Positions 44,725 to 53,557 are shown, counted from the first letter of the stretch. The stretch: DNA of 64,000 nucleotides from Kurthia populi (GCF_042686175.1 NZ_JBHUOR010000003.1:16021-80020); one strand, 5' to 3'. Notes: generated by a model not told the origin, from the letters alone. Numbers and translations: made by a program.

Positions 44725-45786
44725 TTGAATTTACAAACATTAGGCTTCACAACATATTTTGAACAGCAACAAATCGACACGAAAAAACAACTTTACCCTG
44801 CACGTATCGTTCAACAACATAAACATGCTTACCGCGTACAGGGTGAGCATTTCAACTGGCTCGGAACCGTCAGTGGTAGCTATTCTTTTCATACATTACA
44901 TGCCATTGATTATCCTGCAATCGGCGACTGGGTGCTCGTCGAACAAATGCCAGGCGAGGAAAAATGCCTCATCCATCATCTACTCGAGCGTAAATCGGTC
45001 TTCACGCGAAAGGCTGCCGGACTTGAAGTAGAAGAACAGGTTGTTGCCGCAAATATTGACATCGTCTTTTTAGTAATGAGCTTAAATGATGATTTTAATA
45101 GCCGCCGCCTTGAACGCTATGTCGTTGCCGCATGGGAATCAGGTGCAATGCCAGTTGTCGTCTTAACGAAGGCAGATATGTGCGAAGACGTCACACCCTT
45201 TATTCGTGAAACAGAAACAGCTGCGATGGGTGTTGATTATGTCGTGACAAGTGTAGTAACAGGCGAAGGGATCAACGATTTGCGTCAATATTTAACGCTT
45301 GGAAAAACGGCGGCATTACTTGGTTCATCTGGTGCTGGTAAATCCTCTCTAACCAATGCCTTAGTAGAAACAGCCGCAATGAAAGTTTCTGCTATACGTG
45401 AGGACGATGCGAAGGGCCGCCATACGACGACGCATCGCGAGCTCGTCCAATTACCGGGCGGTGCATGCTTAATTGATACCCCTGGAATGCGCGAACTGCA
45501 TATTTGGAGCGAGCAAAACAGCTTGGATACCGGCTTTAAGGATATTGAAGGCTATGCAGAAGATTGCCGTTTCCGCGATTGCACCCATCAAAATGAACCA
45601 GGCTGTGCTGTTCGCGGTGCAATCGAGCGTGGCGAGCTGGAACCTGGCCGTCTACAAAATTATTTTAAGCTATTACGTGAGGTTGCCTTTATCGAGCGCA
45701 AAACAAATGCGCAGCAACAGCTTGCTGAAAAGCGCCGCTGGAAAAAAATATCGAAAACACAAAAGGCAAATTACAAACAACGCTAA
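44725..45786 (+). CDS. rsgA: RsgA-like circularly permuted ribosome-associated GTPase (paralogue)
   Basis: 353 residues. An N-terminal OB-like domain is followed by the permuted GTPase: G4 TKAD (148-151), P-loop GSSGAGKS (200-207) and G3 DTPG (251-254). The zinc finger ligands are C281, C286, H288 and C294. RsgA matures and releases factors from the 30S subunit. This form has a longer N-terminus than housekeeping RsgA and is not near the usual prpC/prkC/rpe genes, so it is probably a second copy. The start is TTG with AGGAGG upstream. Expression appears to be attenuated by the leader. Confidence 0.88.
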   Translation: MNLQTLGFTTYFEQQQIDTKKQLYPARIVQQHKHAYRVQGEHFNWLGTVSGSYSFHTLHAIDYPAIGDWVLVEQMPGEEKCLIHHLLERKSVFTRKAAGLEVEEQVVAANIDIVFLVMSLNDDFNSRRLERYVVAAWESGAMPVVVLTKADMCEDVTPFIRETETAAMGVDYVVTSVVTGEGINDLRQYLTLGKTAALLGSSGAGKSSLTNALVETAAMKVSAIREDDAKGRHTTTHRELVQLPGGACLIDTPGMRELHIWSEQNSLDTGFKDIEGYAEDCRFRDCTHQNEPGCAVRGAIERGELEPGRLQNYFKLLREVAFIERKTNAQQQLAEKRRWKKISKTQKANYKQR

Positions 45787-45789
45787 TCA

Positions 45790-45822
45790 CGAAAGAGGCT
45801 GGATTTCTCCAGCCTCTTTTTT
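45790..45822 (+). terminator. Terminator after the rsgA-like gene
   Basis: AAAGAGGCTGGA pairs with TCCAGCCTCTTTTTT, directly after the stop codon. Confidence 0.88.
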
Positions 45823-45825
45823 CTA

Positions 45826-46432
45826 TATCTTCATTTGAAATCGTTCATTACGTTAGAAAGCGTCTTTTCGATACGACATATTTTTTAATAAGCGTCTCTA
45901 CTGAGCTTATTTACACACTATTATTATAATAATTTGCGTCACTTAAAGGGTTTACGTGATAATTACTATTTTTAAAGCGATAAATATTATGTTTTAGCAA
46001 GTCATTCGTTCAAGTTCGGCCCTTTTCCGGGTCTCTAACGGGTATTTTTTGACCGTTTTAGCCTTAAAAAGGGCAATTTCCACACATAAAAATTAAAAAA
46101 AATAGCAGAATCTCGCTGTATGTCGTTTTTTTGAATAAATCTTTTTCTTTAAGGAAAATCCCCTATTTATAACACCTCTAGGGGCCCCACTTTTAACTAA
46201 AACAACCCGCAGAAGCGCCGTTTTCACATAAAACAGCCTTTTTCAGTTATCAAAAATGATGGTTATTTGTGACGGTGTCGCCTAATAAATTTTTTTGTTG
46301 ACGATTTTTGCAATATTGTTATTAAACAATTTAAAATCGATGCGCCTATTAGCATTAATTGGCACATATTTTGAAATATGTCGTAGCCAAAACCCGCTTT
46401 CTAGCGTTCTGACGATTTGCTAGCAAACGATT
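45826..46432. other. 600-base intergenic region with no gene seen
   Basis: AT-rich with GC islands (TTCGGCCCTTTTCCGGGT near 46016; CCTCTAGGGGCCCC near 46175). A hairpin TTGGCACATATTT / AAATATGT...GCCAA spans about 46358-46391, and the palindrome TTTGCTAGCAAA lies near 46417. No frame with a plausible start and ribosome site was found. It may hold a small RNA or long leader, but nothing is recognised. Confidence 0.5.
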
Positions 46433-46466
46433 AAAAAACCCTTCGACAGTTTCGTCGAAGGGTTTC
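46433..46466 (-). terminator. Terminator of the following hypothetical gene
   Basis: AAACCCTTCGACA pairs with TGTCGAAGGGTTT-type sequence (CCCTTCGAC / GTCGAAGGG) just after the stop on the minus strand. Confidence 0.75.
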
Positions 46467-46471
46467 ATTAA

Positions 46472-46945
46472 TTATTCAGCTAAAAATCGTTGTAGTAGTT
46501 TAATCTCTCGTGCAACATCCGCTTCACCATCGAGTTGAATTTTTTGCTGCATCGCATGATTCAACTGTTGCCAAATAGCGTCACTTAGCGGCGTAAATTG
46601 CTCAATGGTAATGCGCGATGCCCAATATCTTTCAAAATCTGCGGGATAGTGGCGCACGACTTGATCACTAATAAAATACATTTTTCTAAATGTTAATACG
46701 GCTGTAGCACTCGATAAATCCGTACGCTCATGCTTGCACACTAACGTCACATCATCAATCTCATTCAGCTCATATAAACGAATATATACAGCTTGTAGCA
46801 AGCCATAAATCATTTGACGCTCCTGCCACTGTTCGATATGTCCATCAAGCTCATGACGCATGTGATAATCCAATTGGTACAGGCGACACTCCACAATATT
46901 CAATGCTTCACCAACACGTATATAATCCGTTGCGTAGTGATTCAT
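46472..46945 (-). CDS. Hypothetical protein
   Basis: 157 residues, mostly helical by appearance, soluble, with no signal peptide. No family recognised. The sequence has VGEALNIVECRLYQLDYHMRHELDGHIEQW, DVTLVCKHERTDLSSATAVL and VRHYPADFERYW. GAGGAG lies 10 bases before the ATG at 46945. It stands alone with its own terminator, between a 600-base gap and a decayed region. Confidence 0.6.
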   Translation of the reverse strand: MNHYATDYIRVGEALNIVECRLYQLDYHMRHELDGHIEQWQERQMIYGLLQAVYIRLYELNEIDDVTLVCKHERTDLSSATAVLTFRKMYFISDQVVRHYPADFERYWASRITIEQFTPLSDAIWQQLNHAMQQKIQLDGEADVAREIKLLQRFLAE

Positions 46946-47151
46946 GTCGAATCGGCTCCTCTTACTATTTATGTTATCCTCCATTATACAGGCAATAGGT
47001 AAGAGTCTCTATTAAATTGCTTAAAGCGTATGAAAATCGGTTACGTCTGAGAAAATGTTTAGCATATTCGCAAATTATTTATGCATGCTACTGCATTATT
47101 CATTCACAAGATTTATGAGGAAAAAGTAGGTGTGCATATTTCAATTTAAAC

Positions 47152-47320
47152 AAAACTACATATTCATATTTCTATTGAAGAGCCGCTTGTACAACAGGAT
47201 TATCTAGAACAGCTACAAGCATTTCGCAGGGTACGCGATCAACTCGGAAGTGAAATGAAGCATCTCGCCGCACAGCTATTAGAAGTTTACGCACAAAAAC
47301 GTAGACATGTAAATACGTAA
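47152..47320 (+). pseudogene. 5'-truncated remnant resembling arsenate reductase (ArsC)/LMW phosphatase family
   Basis: An open frame without a start (stop just before 47152) ends in TAA at 47318. It encodes KLHIHISIEEPLVQQDYLEQ and then FRRVRDQLGSEMKHLAAQLL. HIxxxEEPL...FRRVRDQ recalls the C-terminal HW-x-x-x-DPA ... FRRVRDEI pattern of thioredoxin-coupled arsenate reductases. The catalytic N-terminal half is missing. The assignment is weak. Confidence 0.4.
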
Positions 47321-47337
47321 ACATGTCTACATTTTTT
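47300..47337. terminator. Bidirectional terminator
   Basis: GTAGACATGT pairs with ACATGTCTAC followed by TTTTTT. It lies next to the methyltransferase stop. Confidence 0.75.
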
Positions 47338-48147
47338 CTATTGTGGTGTCCATGAAATAATAGCCGCATAAAAACGATGCTTGTATATATATTGCTCCCC
47401 GTCATAGGTAACAAAATCAGCCAACGCCTGTTCAACATGCTCAAGCTGATACGCATTGTCGCGAATTTTTTTACTTTGTGCGGTCAGTAAGGCTTCCTTT
47501 GTTGGATATGTATAAATGCGTTCAAGCGGCAGCATTTGGCAATCAGCAAAAATACCGAGCTGATACAGCATATTTAAAATTTCAATATAATCTCGGCGTG
47601 GATATTTAATAGCATAGCCGAACTGCTTATCTAGTACTTCATAATGCGGCTGGATAGGTCCTGTTGTCATACCGATAATCGCCTTTTTTCGTGCGAGCGC
47701 ATTCATCTTTCGTAAGGTTGCATTCATATGATACATACGGTAAAAACAATTGACCCCTACGACAACATCATGTGGCTCAAGAGGTAATGTTTCAAATTTT
47801 CCGTGAATAAGTGCTGCATTTGTATACTGTGCTAAATAACTGAGTACGCTTTCTGAGCTATCCACACAGCTTAGACTAGCCGCATACTCTTCTAATGGAA
47901 AGGTATAATTACCCCAACCCGGACCGATTTCAAGTACAGAGTCCTGCGGGGAAATATGCGTCTTCATTGCGTCAAAAATAGGGATAGCATGGGCATCGGT
48001 TTGTTTCGGCTTTTTACGTTGCATGGATTGACGCCAGAAATCTTCTTCGAGTGCATCATCAACCATTCGCTCCGGCATATTCCCTTGCCAGTCGTGCATA
48101 CCTTCTTGCCATATTTTTTCAAAATCAATTTTTAATGGGCCTTGCAT
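47338..48147 (-). CDS. Class I SAM-dependent methyltransferase under a cobalamin riboswitch
   Basis: 269 residues. Motif I is VLEIGPGWGNYTFPLE, the acidic loop is CVDSSESVL, and the post-I strand is ALIHGKFETLPLEPHDVVVGVNCFYRMYHM. About 75 residues before motif I include an aromatic-rich helix (FEKIWQEGMHDWQGNMPERM). The substrate is unknown. AAGGAGTGAAC precedes the ATG at 48147; a longer frame to 48216 would enter the riboswitch platform. Its leader contains a well-formed cobalamin riboswitch, so B12 should repress it, suggesting a role in corrinoid metabolism or a B12-sparing reaction. Confidence 0.85.
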   Translation of the reverse strand: MQGPLKIDFEKIWQEGMHDWQGNMPERMVDDALEEDFWRQSMQRKKPKQTDAHAIPIFDAMKTHISPQDSVLEIGPGWGNYTFPLEEYAASLSCVDSSESVLSYLAQYTNAALIHGKFETLPLEPHDVVVGVNCFYRMYHMNATLRKMNALARKKAIIGMTTGPIQPHYEVLDKQFGYAIKYPRRDYIEILNMLYQLGIFADCQMLPLERIYTYPTKEALLTAQSKKIRDNAYQLEHVEQALADFVTYDGEQYIYKHRFYAAIISWTPQ

Positions 48148-48193
48148 TCTGTTCACTCCTTGTTGCTTGACTTTGGTTGAAAAAAGGAGCGAC

Positions 48194-48373
48194 AAAAAAG
48201 CCCCTGCTTCTCCCACCGAAAAGCATGTGATTCAAGTATTGCAATAGGTATCCTGGCTGTGCATCATCCTCGTTCACACCTTCCCTTTCAGTGGTTTTTG
48301 TGAAGTCGTCAGCATTACAGTAGCGGGGGCTGCATGAGCTTTGCACTCATTTCCCTATATGAATGAATACTTG
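48194..48373 (-). ncRNA. Cobalamin (B12) riboswitch
   Basis: On the minus strand P1 is closed by CAAGTATT (48373-48366) and AATACTTG (48240-48233). Between them are the conserved elements AGGGAAATGAGTGCAA, GCAGCCCCCGCTACTGTAA, CCACTGAAAGGGAAGG and the B12 box CAGCCAGGATACCT. Downstream, TGCTTTTC-GGTG-GGAGAAGCA (48225-48205) with a T run at 48199-48194 is a probable expression-platform terminator. The methyltransferase ATG is 46 bases further on. Confidence 0.92.
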
Positions 48374-48393
48374 ATAGTTAAAGCATAGCATGA

Positions 48394-48713
48394 TTACTCA
48401 AATTGTTGTAGATGGAATGCGAGTGATAATGCTAGATAATCGTTCCAATCATTTAAATTCATTTGCACAAGCTCTTCGATTTTCGTAAGACGATGATAGA
48501 GCGTATTTTGTTGAATATGAAGCGCAGCTGCGGTTTTTGTAATAGAACGACTGTGATAGATATAGCTTCGCAGCGTGTCCTCTAGCTCACTAGCCTGTGC
48601 ACGTGGCGTTTGAAGGGGGGCGAGTGTTTGCGTTAAAAACTGCGTAATCGCCTCTGGGTCCTGCTTCATAAACAATTGATTGACACCTAACTTTTCATAT
48701 TTTGGTTATTAAA
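48394..48713 (-). pseudogene. 5'-truncated PucR-type regulator remnant
   Basis: An open frame, beginning after a stop near 48713, encodes KYEKLGVNQLFMKQDPEAI, FLTQTLAPLQ and the PucR helix-turn-helix SITKTAAALHIQQNTLYHRLTKIEE. This matches only the last ~105 residues of a PucR protein, which is normally 400-500 residues. An internal ATG at 48675 exists, but the sensor part is gone. It lies directly upstream of the riboswitch on the same strand. Confidence 0.7.
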
Positions 48714-48806
48714 TTATAGTTATAAACACTTAAAAAGGTACTAGAACAAACATCTAGCTCCATTTTATGATGTATTTCACCGGCTTTCTATTCCTTCACC
48801 TCTAAT

Positions 48807-48868
48807 GGCTTTCCGTTTTGTTTCGTATGAATACACTTTTTTTCCATCAAAAAATACCTACAAATGTT
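48807..48868 (-). repeat. Direct repeat, copy 1 (insertion-sequence debris)
   Basis: About 60 bases beginning TGGCTTTCCGTTTTG and containing CGTATGAATACACTTTTTTT and ATCAAAAAA. They recur at 49345-49407 with few changes. Confidence 0.65.
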
Positions 48869-48919
48869 TGAACTGACCCACGAAAGTGAGACAAAGAAAA
48901 AAACAATACCTTTCAACTG

Positions 48920-49035
48920 AATTTGACGGACGCTTTCCTGGGGCATGGTGGAAGCCTCCTCGCTCGCAAGCTCACTGCGGGGTCTTCCACTCATGCTAAG
49001 GGCTAGGGCTCCCCTAGGAGTCGCCGTCAAATTCT
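48920..49035. repeat. Bacillales dispersed GC-rich repeat
   Basis: TTTGACGGACGCTTTCCTGGGGCATG ... GAGGCTTCCACC-like block (read on the minus strand as GACCCCGCAGTGAGCTTGCG, AGCGAGGAGGCTTCCACC, AGGAAAGCGTCCGTCAAATT). It is far more GC-rich than its surroundings. I recall similar blocks repeated in many Bacillus and Lysinibacillus genomes. The outer ends TTTGACGG / CCGTCAAA form an inverted repeat. Confidence 0.6.
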
Positions 49036-49157
49036 TGTTAAACCCTCTTTTTCTGGTATGCAACTGGGGTTTAACTTTGCCAAAATTCGCGTATGATTAT
49101 CATAGTTGATATATGTTTGAAGGGCATGCTCATGATAACGCCTTTTTTGATTGAGTG

Positions 49158-49310
49158 CTAATAATCAGGCAAAGTCATTTTAGATATACCTTTCCCATAG
49201 CTGTATTGTTTTCCAAGAGGTTGTTGTAACCGATGCACATCTCCGTCTTTACACCATTTCATCCATTAATAAATTTGTGTGTTATTTTTAATCCCACATA
49301 CCTCACCATT
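49158..49310 (-). pseudogene. Degenerate IS3-family OrfA transposase remnant
   Basis: On the minus strand a frame reads VRYVGLKNNTQIY, stop, WMKWCKDGDVHRLQQP, LGKQYSYGKG and then stops. This is the conserved K-x-TQIYTWMKW...HR-x-x-QP-x-GKQYSYGKG block of IS3-type OrfA proteins, with a stop codon where a Thr is expected. Only ~50 codons remain. Confidence 0.7.
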
Positions 49311-49344
49311 TCATTCACTGTCACATTTGCCAACTTCATCTTGA

Positions 49345-49407
49345 GTGGCTTTCATTTTTGTTTCGTATGAATACACTTTTTTTCATCAAAAAACACCTCC
49401 AAAGGTT
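49345..49407 (-). repeat. Direct repeat, copy 2 (insertion-sequence debris)
   Basis: Second copy of the 48807-48868 repeat, TGGCTTTCATTTTTG through TCAAAAAACACCTCCAAAGG. It lies just upstream (minus strand) of the OrfA remnant, so the repeat may be the terminal part of a former element. Confidence 0.65.
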
Positions 49408-49449
49408 TTATCCCCTTTGAAAGTGTCTTTTTCTTTTTATATTGTCTCG

Positions 49450-51999
49450 TTAGTTCATTTTTTTAGCTTTATATATTCTTAATACGAGCAATACAAGGAC
49501 TGACAAAATTGAAAGCCAGGCGGCAATTGGCCAATACGGTGGTAAATACGTGAACTCGACCGTATGCTTACCTTTTTCAAGTGGAATGCCAACAAATGCA
49601 TAATTCACTTTTTCTACTGTTACTTTCTTACCATCTACAGTCGCACGCCAACCTTTGCCATATGGAATAGAGGTTGCGAGCACATCACCATCTTGTGCCG
49701 TAACTTCCCCAAAGGCCTTGCCATTATCCCAAATCATCTGCGCTGTGTTTTTACGCTCAAGTGCTTTATCAAGTGTTTGATAATCTTCCCCGTAAATCGC
49801 TAAATCACCTAGTTGATAATGCCCTTTAGGCAGCGTGATGGTCACCGTTTTCGCTGCATCTACAGCGACTGTCACATCATTAAAACCTGTTCGATAAATC
49901 GAATTTGATTTTTTACGTGTTGTTTTATATTCATTCACTTGAAGTGTAAAGCCTGTTGGATGTTTAATTCCTTCAATATGCATTTGAACATATAGCGTTT
50001 TCATACGCTTTGGTGTATCTAATGTTAATTGAATGTGACCTGATTCTCCGTCGACAATCAATTCATTGTTTACCCACGTAGCGCCTTCAACCTTCGTCTG
50101 TTTAATAGGTATCGTTGCGACTTCAGGTGCCGTAATCGTACCGGCTTCGCGAATAACACCTTTTAGCATCGCCTGCTCTTTTGCAAGTACCGGTGCTTTT
50201 TCAAGAGCCTGCTCATTATATGATTCATTTGTCACACGGAACACGGGTAATAAATCTGTGTTCTCGTATGCACGGTAATTCGTTGTTTGTTTTGCCAGCT
50301 CATAACCGTATGGCACAGATTCGTCGCTGCTAGGACGCATATAAAACTGCACTTGCTCAAGCGCCATTAAATTCGTACGATTACCAAGTGTGCCATAACG
50401 GCTGACACTTTCTCGCCCCATATCAATTTGTAAATCACGCAAATAAAAATGCAGTAAATCACCATTTAAAATACTTGAATAAACGCTCGTTCCTTTAAAA
50501 TCCTGGACCATTGGCGTATTATTACGCGTTGGTACAAGCCAATCAATACGATTATCCGTTGATGTCAGTTGCTGTTGCATCCATTGTACAAGGTTTTCTT
50601 GTTCATGTGCGTGATACGCCTGTGAATAAATAAACGATTTTGTTGCTACCCCTTCACCACCATTTGCTAAATTGGCCGAGAAAATATTCGCCTCGATCAA
50701 TACAACAACGACTATACTGACCGCTAGCCATTTAAATGCCCATTTACGATAGTAAAAGACGATGAAAAAGGCGAGCCATAGTAGTGAGATAATTATCAAG
50801 CCATTTGAAATAGCATGATCAGGTGATAACCATTTATATAAAAATAATGTCATAATTGATAAAATAGCCGCAATTAATGGCCAACGTTTGAAATGCCAAT
50901 AGCTGGCACTATTTAGCGCAATCGCAAGCATCGCCCCGAAGCTCAAAATAATAATCGATTCCCAGCGCTGTTGAGGTGCTGAAAAGCCATTAAACATACT
51001 GCCTACATACGGAATAAAATGCGCCATAATACCGACAATGGACAACACCGCAAAGAAGCGGAATAAACGATGTTGATACAATTCCTTAACGAAAAATAGC
51101 ACAAAAATAAAGACTGGAACCCATAGTACACGCGGATTCGTAAAAATATCATCGTTTATATCAAATAATTTAATCGCGTCTTTATATGGTGGTCTCACAT
51201 TGCCAATAAAGCTATAGGCCGCTGGAATAAAGGCAAAGCTTGCAATGCCCGCTGCTACTAGACCACCTCCAATATAGCGCCATAATTGTTGCTTCACTGA
51301 CTGCTCATTTTCTGTAAAGTGGTAGAACATCCTCGCAATCGCATAAATTGCCCCAATTAATAATGTCATATACGATAAATAAAAATTACTAATCATAACA
51401 AGTGCGACTGCTAAAATAAAGAGCAGTGAAGATTCCTTGCGAATTATTTTTTCGATACCGAGTAACATAAGTGGAACCCAAAATAGCGAATCCGTTAAAA
51501 TATCCCAATACACCTCATGACGGAAAAAGAACGGACTTAGCGCATAAACAGCCGCTCCGACATACGCACCACGCGGCATATTCGTTACTTTACGTAAAAA
51601 TAAATATGCCACATAAAAAACCGCTGTTTGTTTGACAATGCTCATCGGTATAACAAGCGCTGTCCAGTATTCAAAATTTGGCGTGAAACCGATTAACATA
51701 CTCGCAAGCCACGTCAAGAGTACCCATGGTAAGAAAAATAAATTCGTTGTGAAATAATAAGCAATGGAGCTAAAAAAGCCGCCTCCTAATCCGAAATCAG
51801 CCGCATAGAAAAAATCACCCGCTACATACTTATCATAAATAAACTGCTTAAACGGCAACATTTGTGAAAGACCATCATTAATGCCTTTCATCACAAATCC
51901 TTGCTGCCACATAATGATGAAAAATAAATGGGCTATGATAGAAAAAGCCATCATACTAAATAGCATGATGACTAAAGATGCCTTACGTTTTTGAAACAC
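49450..51999 (-). CDS. yfhO: YfhO-family membrane protein (lipoteichoic acid glycosylation)
   Basis: 849 residues with about 13 membrane helices, including one at the C-terminus (WPIAAWLSILSVLVLLVLRIY). A large extracytoplasmic domain lies between ~residue 450 and the C-terminal helix, and a carbohydrate-binding-like region ends GDVLATSIPYGKGWRATVDGKKV. It is a GT-C-fold polytopic transferase. In Bacillus subtilis YfhO works with CsbB and GtcA to add GlcNAc to lipoteichoic acid outside the cell. It overlaps gtcA by 17 bases. Confidence 0.9.
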   Translation of the reverse strand: MFQKRKASLVIMLFSMMAFSIIAHLFFIIMWQQGFVMKGINDGLSQMLPFKQFIYDKYVAGDFFYAADFGLGGGFFSSIAYYFTTNLFFLPWVLLTWLASMLIGFTPNFEYWTALVIPMSIVKQTAVFYVAYLFLRKVTNMPRGAYVGAAVYALSPFFFRHEVYWDILTDSLFWVPLMLLGIEKIIRKESSLLFILAVALVMISNFYLSYMTLLIGAIYAIARMFYHFTENEQSVKQQLWRYIGGGLVAAGIASFAFIPAAYSFIGNVRPPYKDAIKLFDINDDIFTNPRVLWVPVFIFVLFFVKELYQHRLFRFFAVLSIVGIMAHFIPYVGSMFNGFSAPQQRWESIIILSFGAMLAIALNSASYWHFKRWPLIAAILSIMTLFLYKWLSPDHAISNGLIIISLLWLAFFIVFYYRKWAFKWLAVSIVVVVLIEANIFSANLANGGEGVATKSFIYSQAYHAHEQENLVQWMQQQLTSTDNRIDWLVPTRNNTPMVQDFKGTSVYSSILNGDLLHFYLRDLQIDMGRESVSRYGTLGNRTNLMALEQVQFYMRPSSDESVPYGYELAKQTTNYRAYENTDLLPVFRVTNESYNEQALEKAPVLAKEQAMLKGVIREAGTITAPEVATIPIKQTKVEGATWVNNELIVDGESGHIQLTLDTPKRMKTLYVQMHIEGIKHPTGFTLQVNEYKTTRKKSNSIYRTGFNDVTVAVDAAKTVTITLPKGHYQLGDLAIYGEDYQTLDKALERKNTAQMIWDNGKAFGEVTAQDGDVLATSIPYGKGWRATVDGKKVTVEKVNYAFVGIPLEKGKHTVEFTYLPPYWPIAAWLSILSVLVLLVLRIYKAKKMN

Positions 52000-52363
52000 G
52001 AATGATCCTCCTCGTTACAACAAAAGTAATAGGCACACTAATGATTACTGTTGCAATCGGTGCAAAATAAGGTGATAAATGGAGCCAGTCTACAAACACG
52101 TACATACAAATGGTTTGAATGGCAATATTCGTAAGTTGCGTCAATGGGAATAATAAAAAAGATTTCCACGACGGTTTTTCTCTATACGTAAAATAAACGT
52201 TCATAAAATATGAACCAATCATACTAATAATTGTTGCCACAATATGACTTACCAAATAAGGCAAGCCTACAACCGAATAAAACAGCACATACCACGCATA
52301 GTAATGTGCTGTATTCAGAACGCCAACAACAATAAATTTAATATATTCATTTTTTGTATTCAT
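51983..52363 (-). CDS. gtcA: GtrA/GtcA-family membrane protein, probable lipid-carrier flippase
   Basis: 126 residues with four membrane helices and the GtrA motif KFIVVGVLNTAHYYAWYVLFY plus SYFMNVYFTYREKPSW. Members are proposed to move undecaprenyl-phosphate-linked sugars across the membrane. It lies between the glycosyltransferase and YfhO genes with overlapping or adjacent ends, forming a three-part glycosylation system. Confidence 0.9.
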   Translation of the reverse strand: MNTKNEYIKFIVVGVLNTAHYYAWYVLFYSVVGLPYLVSHIVATIISMIGSYFMNVYFTYREKPSWKSFLLFPLTQLTNIAIQTICMYVFVDWLHLSPYFAPIATVIISVPITFVVTRRIIRVSKT

Positions 52364-52365
52364 TA

Positions 52366-53352
52366 TTAGCTACTCTTTTTCTGTTTTAATTTTAATTTTT
52401 TCGGCTCAAATTTCACAATTTTTAATGAACGATCTACATTTGCTTCCCCGACAATATAGTGTGGGCGACGTTTTACCTCATTATAAATATGACCGATGTA
52501 TTCACCGATAACACCTAGACTAACAAGCTGTAGACCACCTAAAATTAGTACCGCCGAAATTGTGGTAAAGTAGCCTGGCACCTCAATCCCTTGAATGAAA
52601 ATACTTCCTAGCATTGCTGCAATATACAGGCTACCACCAAACATAAAGAGTAAACCTAAATAAAGACAAATGCGGAGCGGTTTTGTATTAAACGATAAAA
52701 CGCCATCAATGGCATAAGACAATAGCATACTAAATGACCATTTTGTTTCGCCATGTTGACGTTCAACATTTTCATAATAAATATTTTTCTTCGATAAGCC
52801 AATCCATTCGAAGAGACCTTTTGAGAAACGATTATTTTCACTTAATGACAACAATGCATTCACAGCTTTACGACTTAATAATCGGAAATCTCCTGCTCCG
52901 TTTTCAAGCTCTACTGAACTCATTTTATTAATTAAGCGATAAAATAAATTGGTAATGCCTCGGTGAACCGCACTTTCACCTTGGCGGTCGCGACATGCAA
53001 CTACTTGATGATAGCCTGCCTCGTAACCTGCAATCATATCACGCATAAGAGACGGTGGATGCTGAAGATCACTATCCATCAGTAGTACCGCATCCCCTTC
53101 TGCATGTTGTAGCCCTGCATAAATTGCCGCTTCTTTCCCAAAGTTACGTGAGAAAGAAATATATTTCACATGACAATCTTGTTGTTGCAATGCTTTGATT
53201 TTTTCTAACGTGTTATCCTCACTTCCGTCATCAATATAAATGATTTCGTAATCGTACGGCATTTGCTGTACTTCTTTGTAGATCGCTTCGTAAATTTTCG
53301 GCACATTTTCTTCTTCATTAAATGCCGGTAAAATAAACGAAATCGTTGACAT
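52366..53352 (-). CDS. csbB: CsbB-like undecaprenyl-phosphate glycosyltransferase
   Basis: 328 residues. The GT2 domain has SFILPAFNEEENVPKIYEAI, the metal-binding DSDLQHPP (D-x-D) and ENGAGDFRLLSRKAV. Two C-terminal membrane helices follow (LCLYLGLLFMFGGSLYIAAML and TISAVLILGGLQLVSLGVIGE, outline). It would load a sugar, GlcNAc in Bacillus subtilis, on undecaprenyl phosphate. First gene of the operon. The end is Lys-rich. Confidence 0.9.
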   Translation of the reverse strand: MSTISFILPAFNEEENVPKIYEAIYKEVQQMPYDYEIIYIDDGSEDNTLEKIKALQQQDCHVKYISFSRNFGKEAAIYAGLQHAEGDAVLLMDSDLQHPPSLMRDMIAGYEAGYHQVVACRDRQGESAVHRGITNLFYRLINKMSSVELENGAGDFRLLSRKAVNALLSLSENNRFSKGLFEWIGLSKKNIYYENVERQHGETKWSFSMLLSYAIDGVLSFNTKPLRICLYLGLLFMFGGSLYIAAMLGSIFIQGIEVPGYFTTISAVLILGGLQLVSLGVIGEYIGHIYNEVKRRPHYIVGEANVDRSLKIVKFEPKKLKLKQKKSS

Positions 53353-53557
53353 GATAATATCCCCCTTTAATAAGAATCTACTAATTACCTTTGCCTAAAA
53401 AGCTAATTATTAAACTTTACTTAAAAAGTCATATGGCAAATATCCTAAAACTAATACACATGGATACTTTTCCATGTAAATCCTCTGCTGTCCAAGCAGT
53501 TACATATGTATGTAAATTCCCCTCCAATTCCTATCTTTCCCATATATCACGTTTTAA

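Noticed and set aside
45826..46432. Possible CRISPR or tandem repeats in the gene-free region
   Set aside because: No repeated unit with regular spacing was found there or elsewhere in the window.
48788..49063. 91-codon minus-strand frame
   Set aside because: It is made from the GC-rich dispersed repeat and a direct repeat, and has no ribosome site or protein-like composition.
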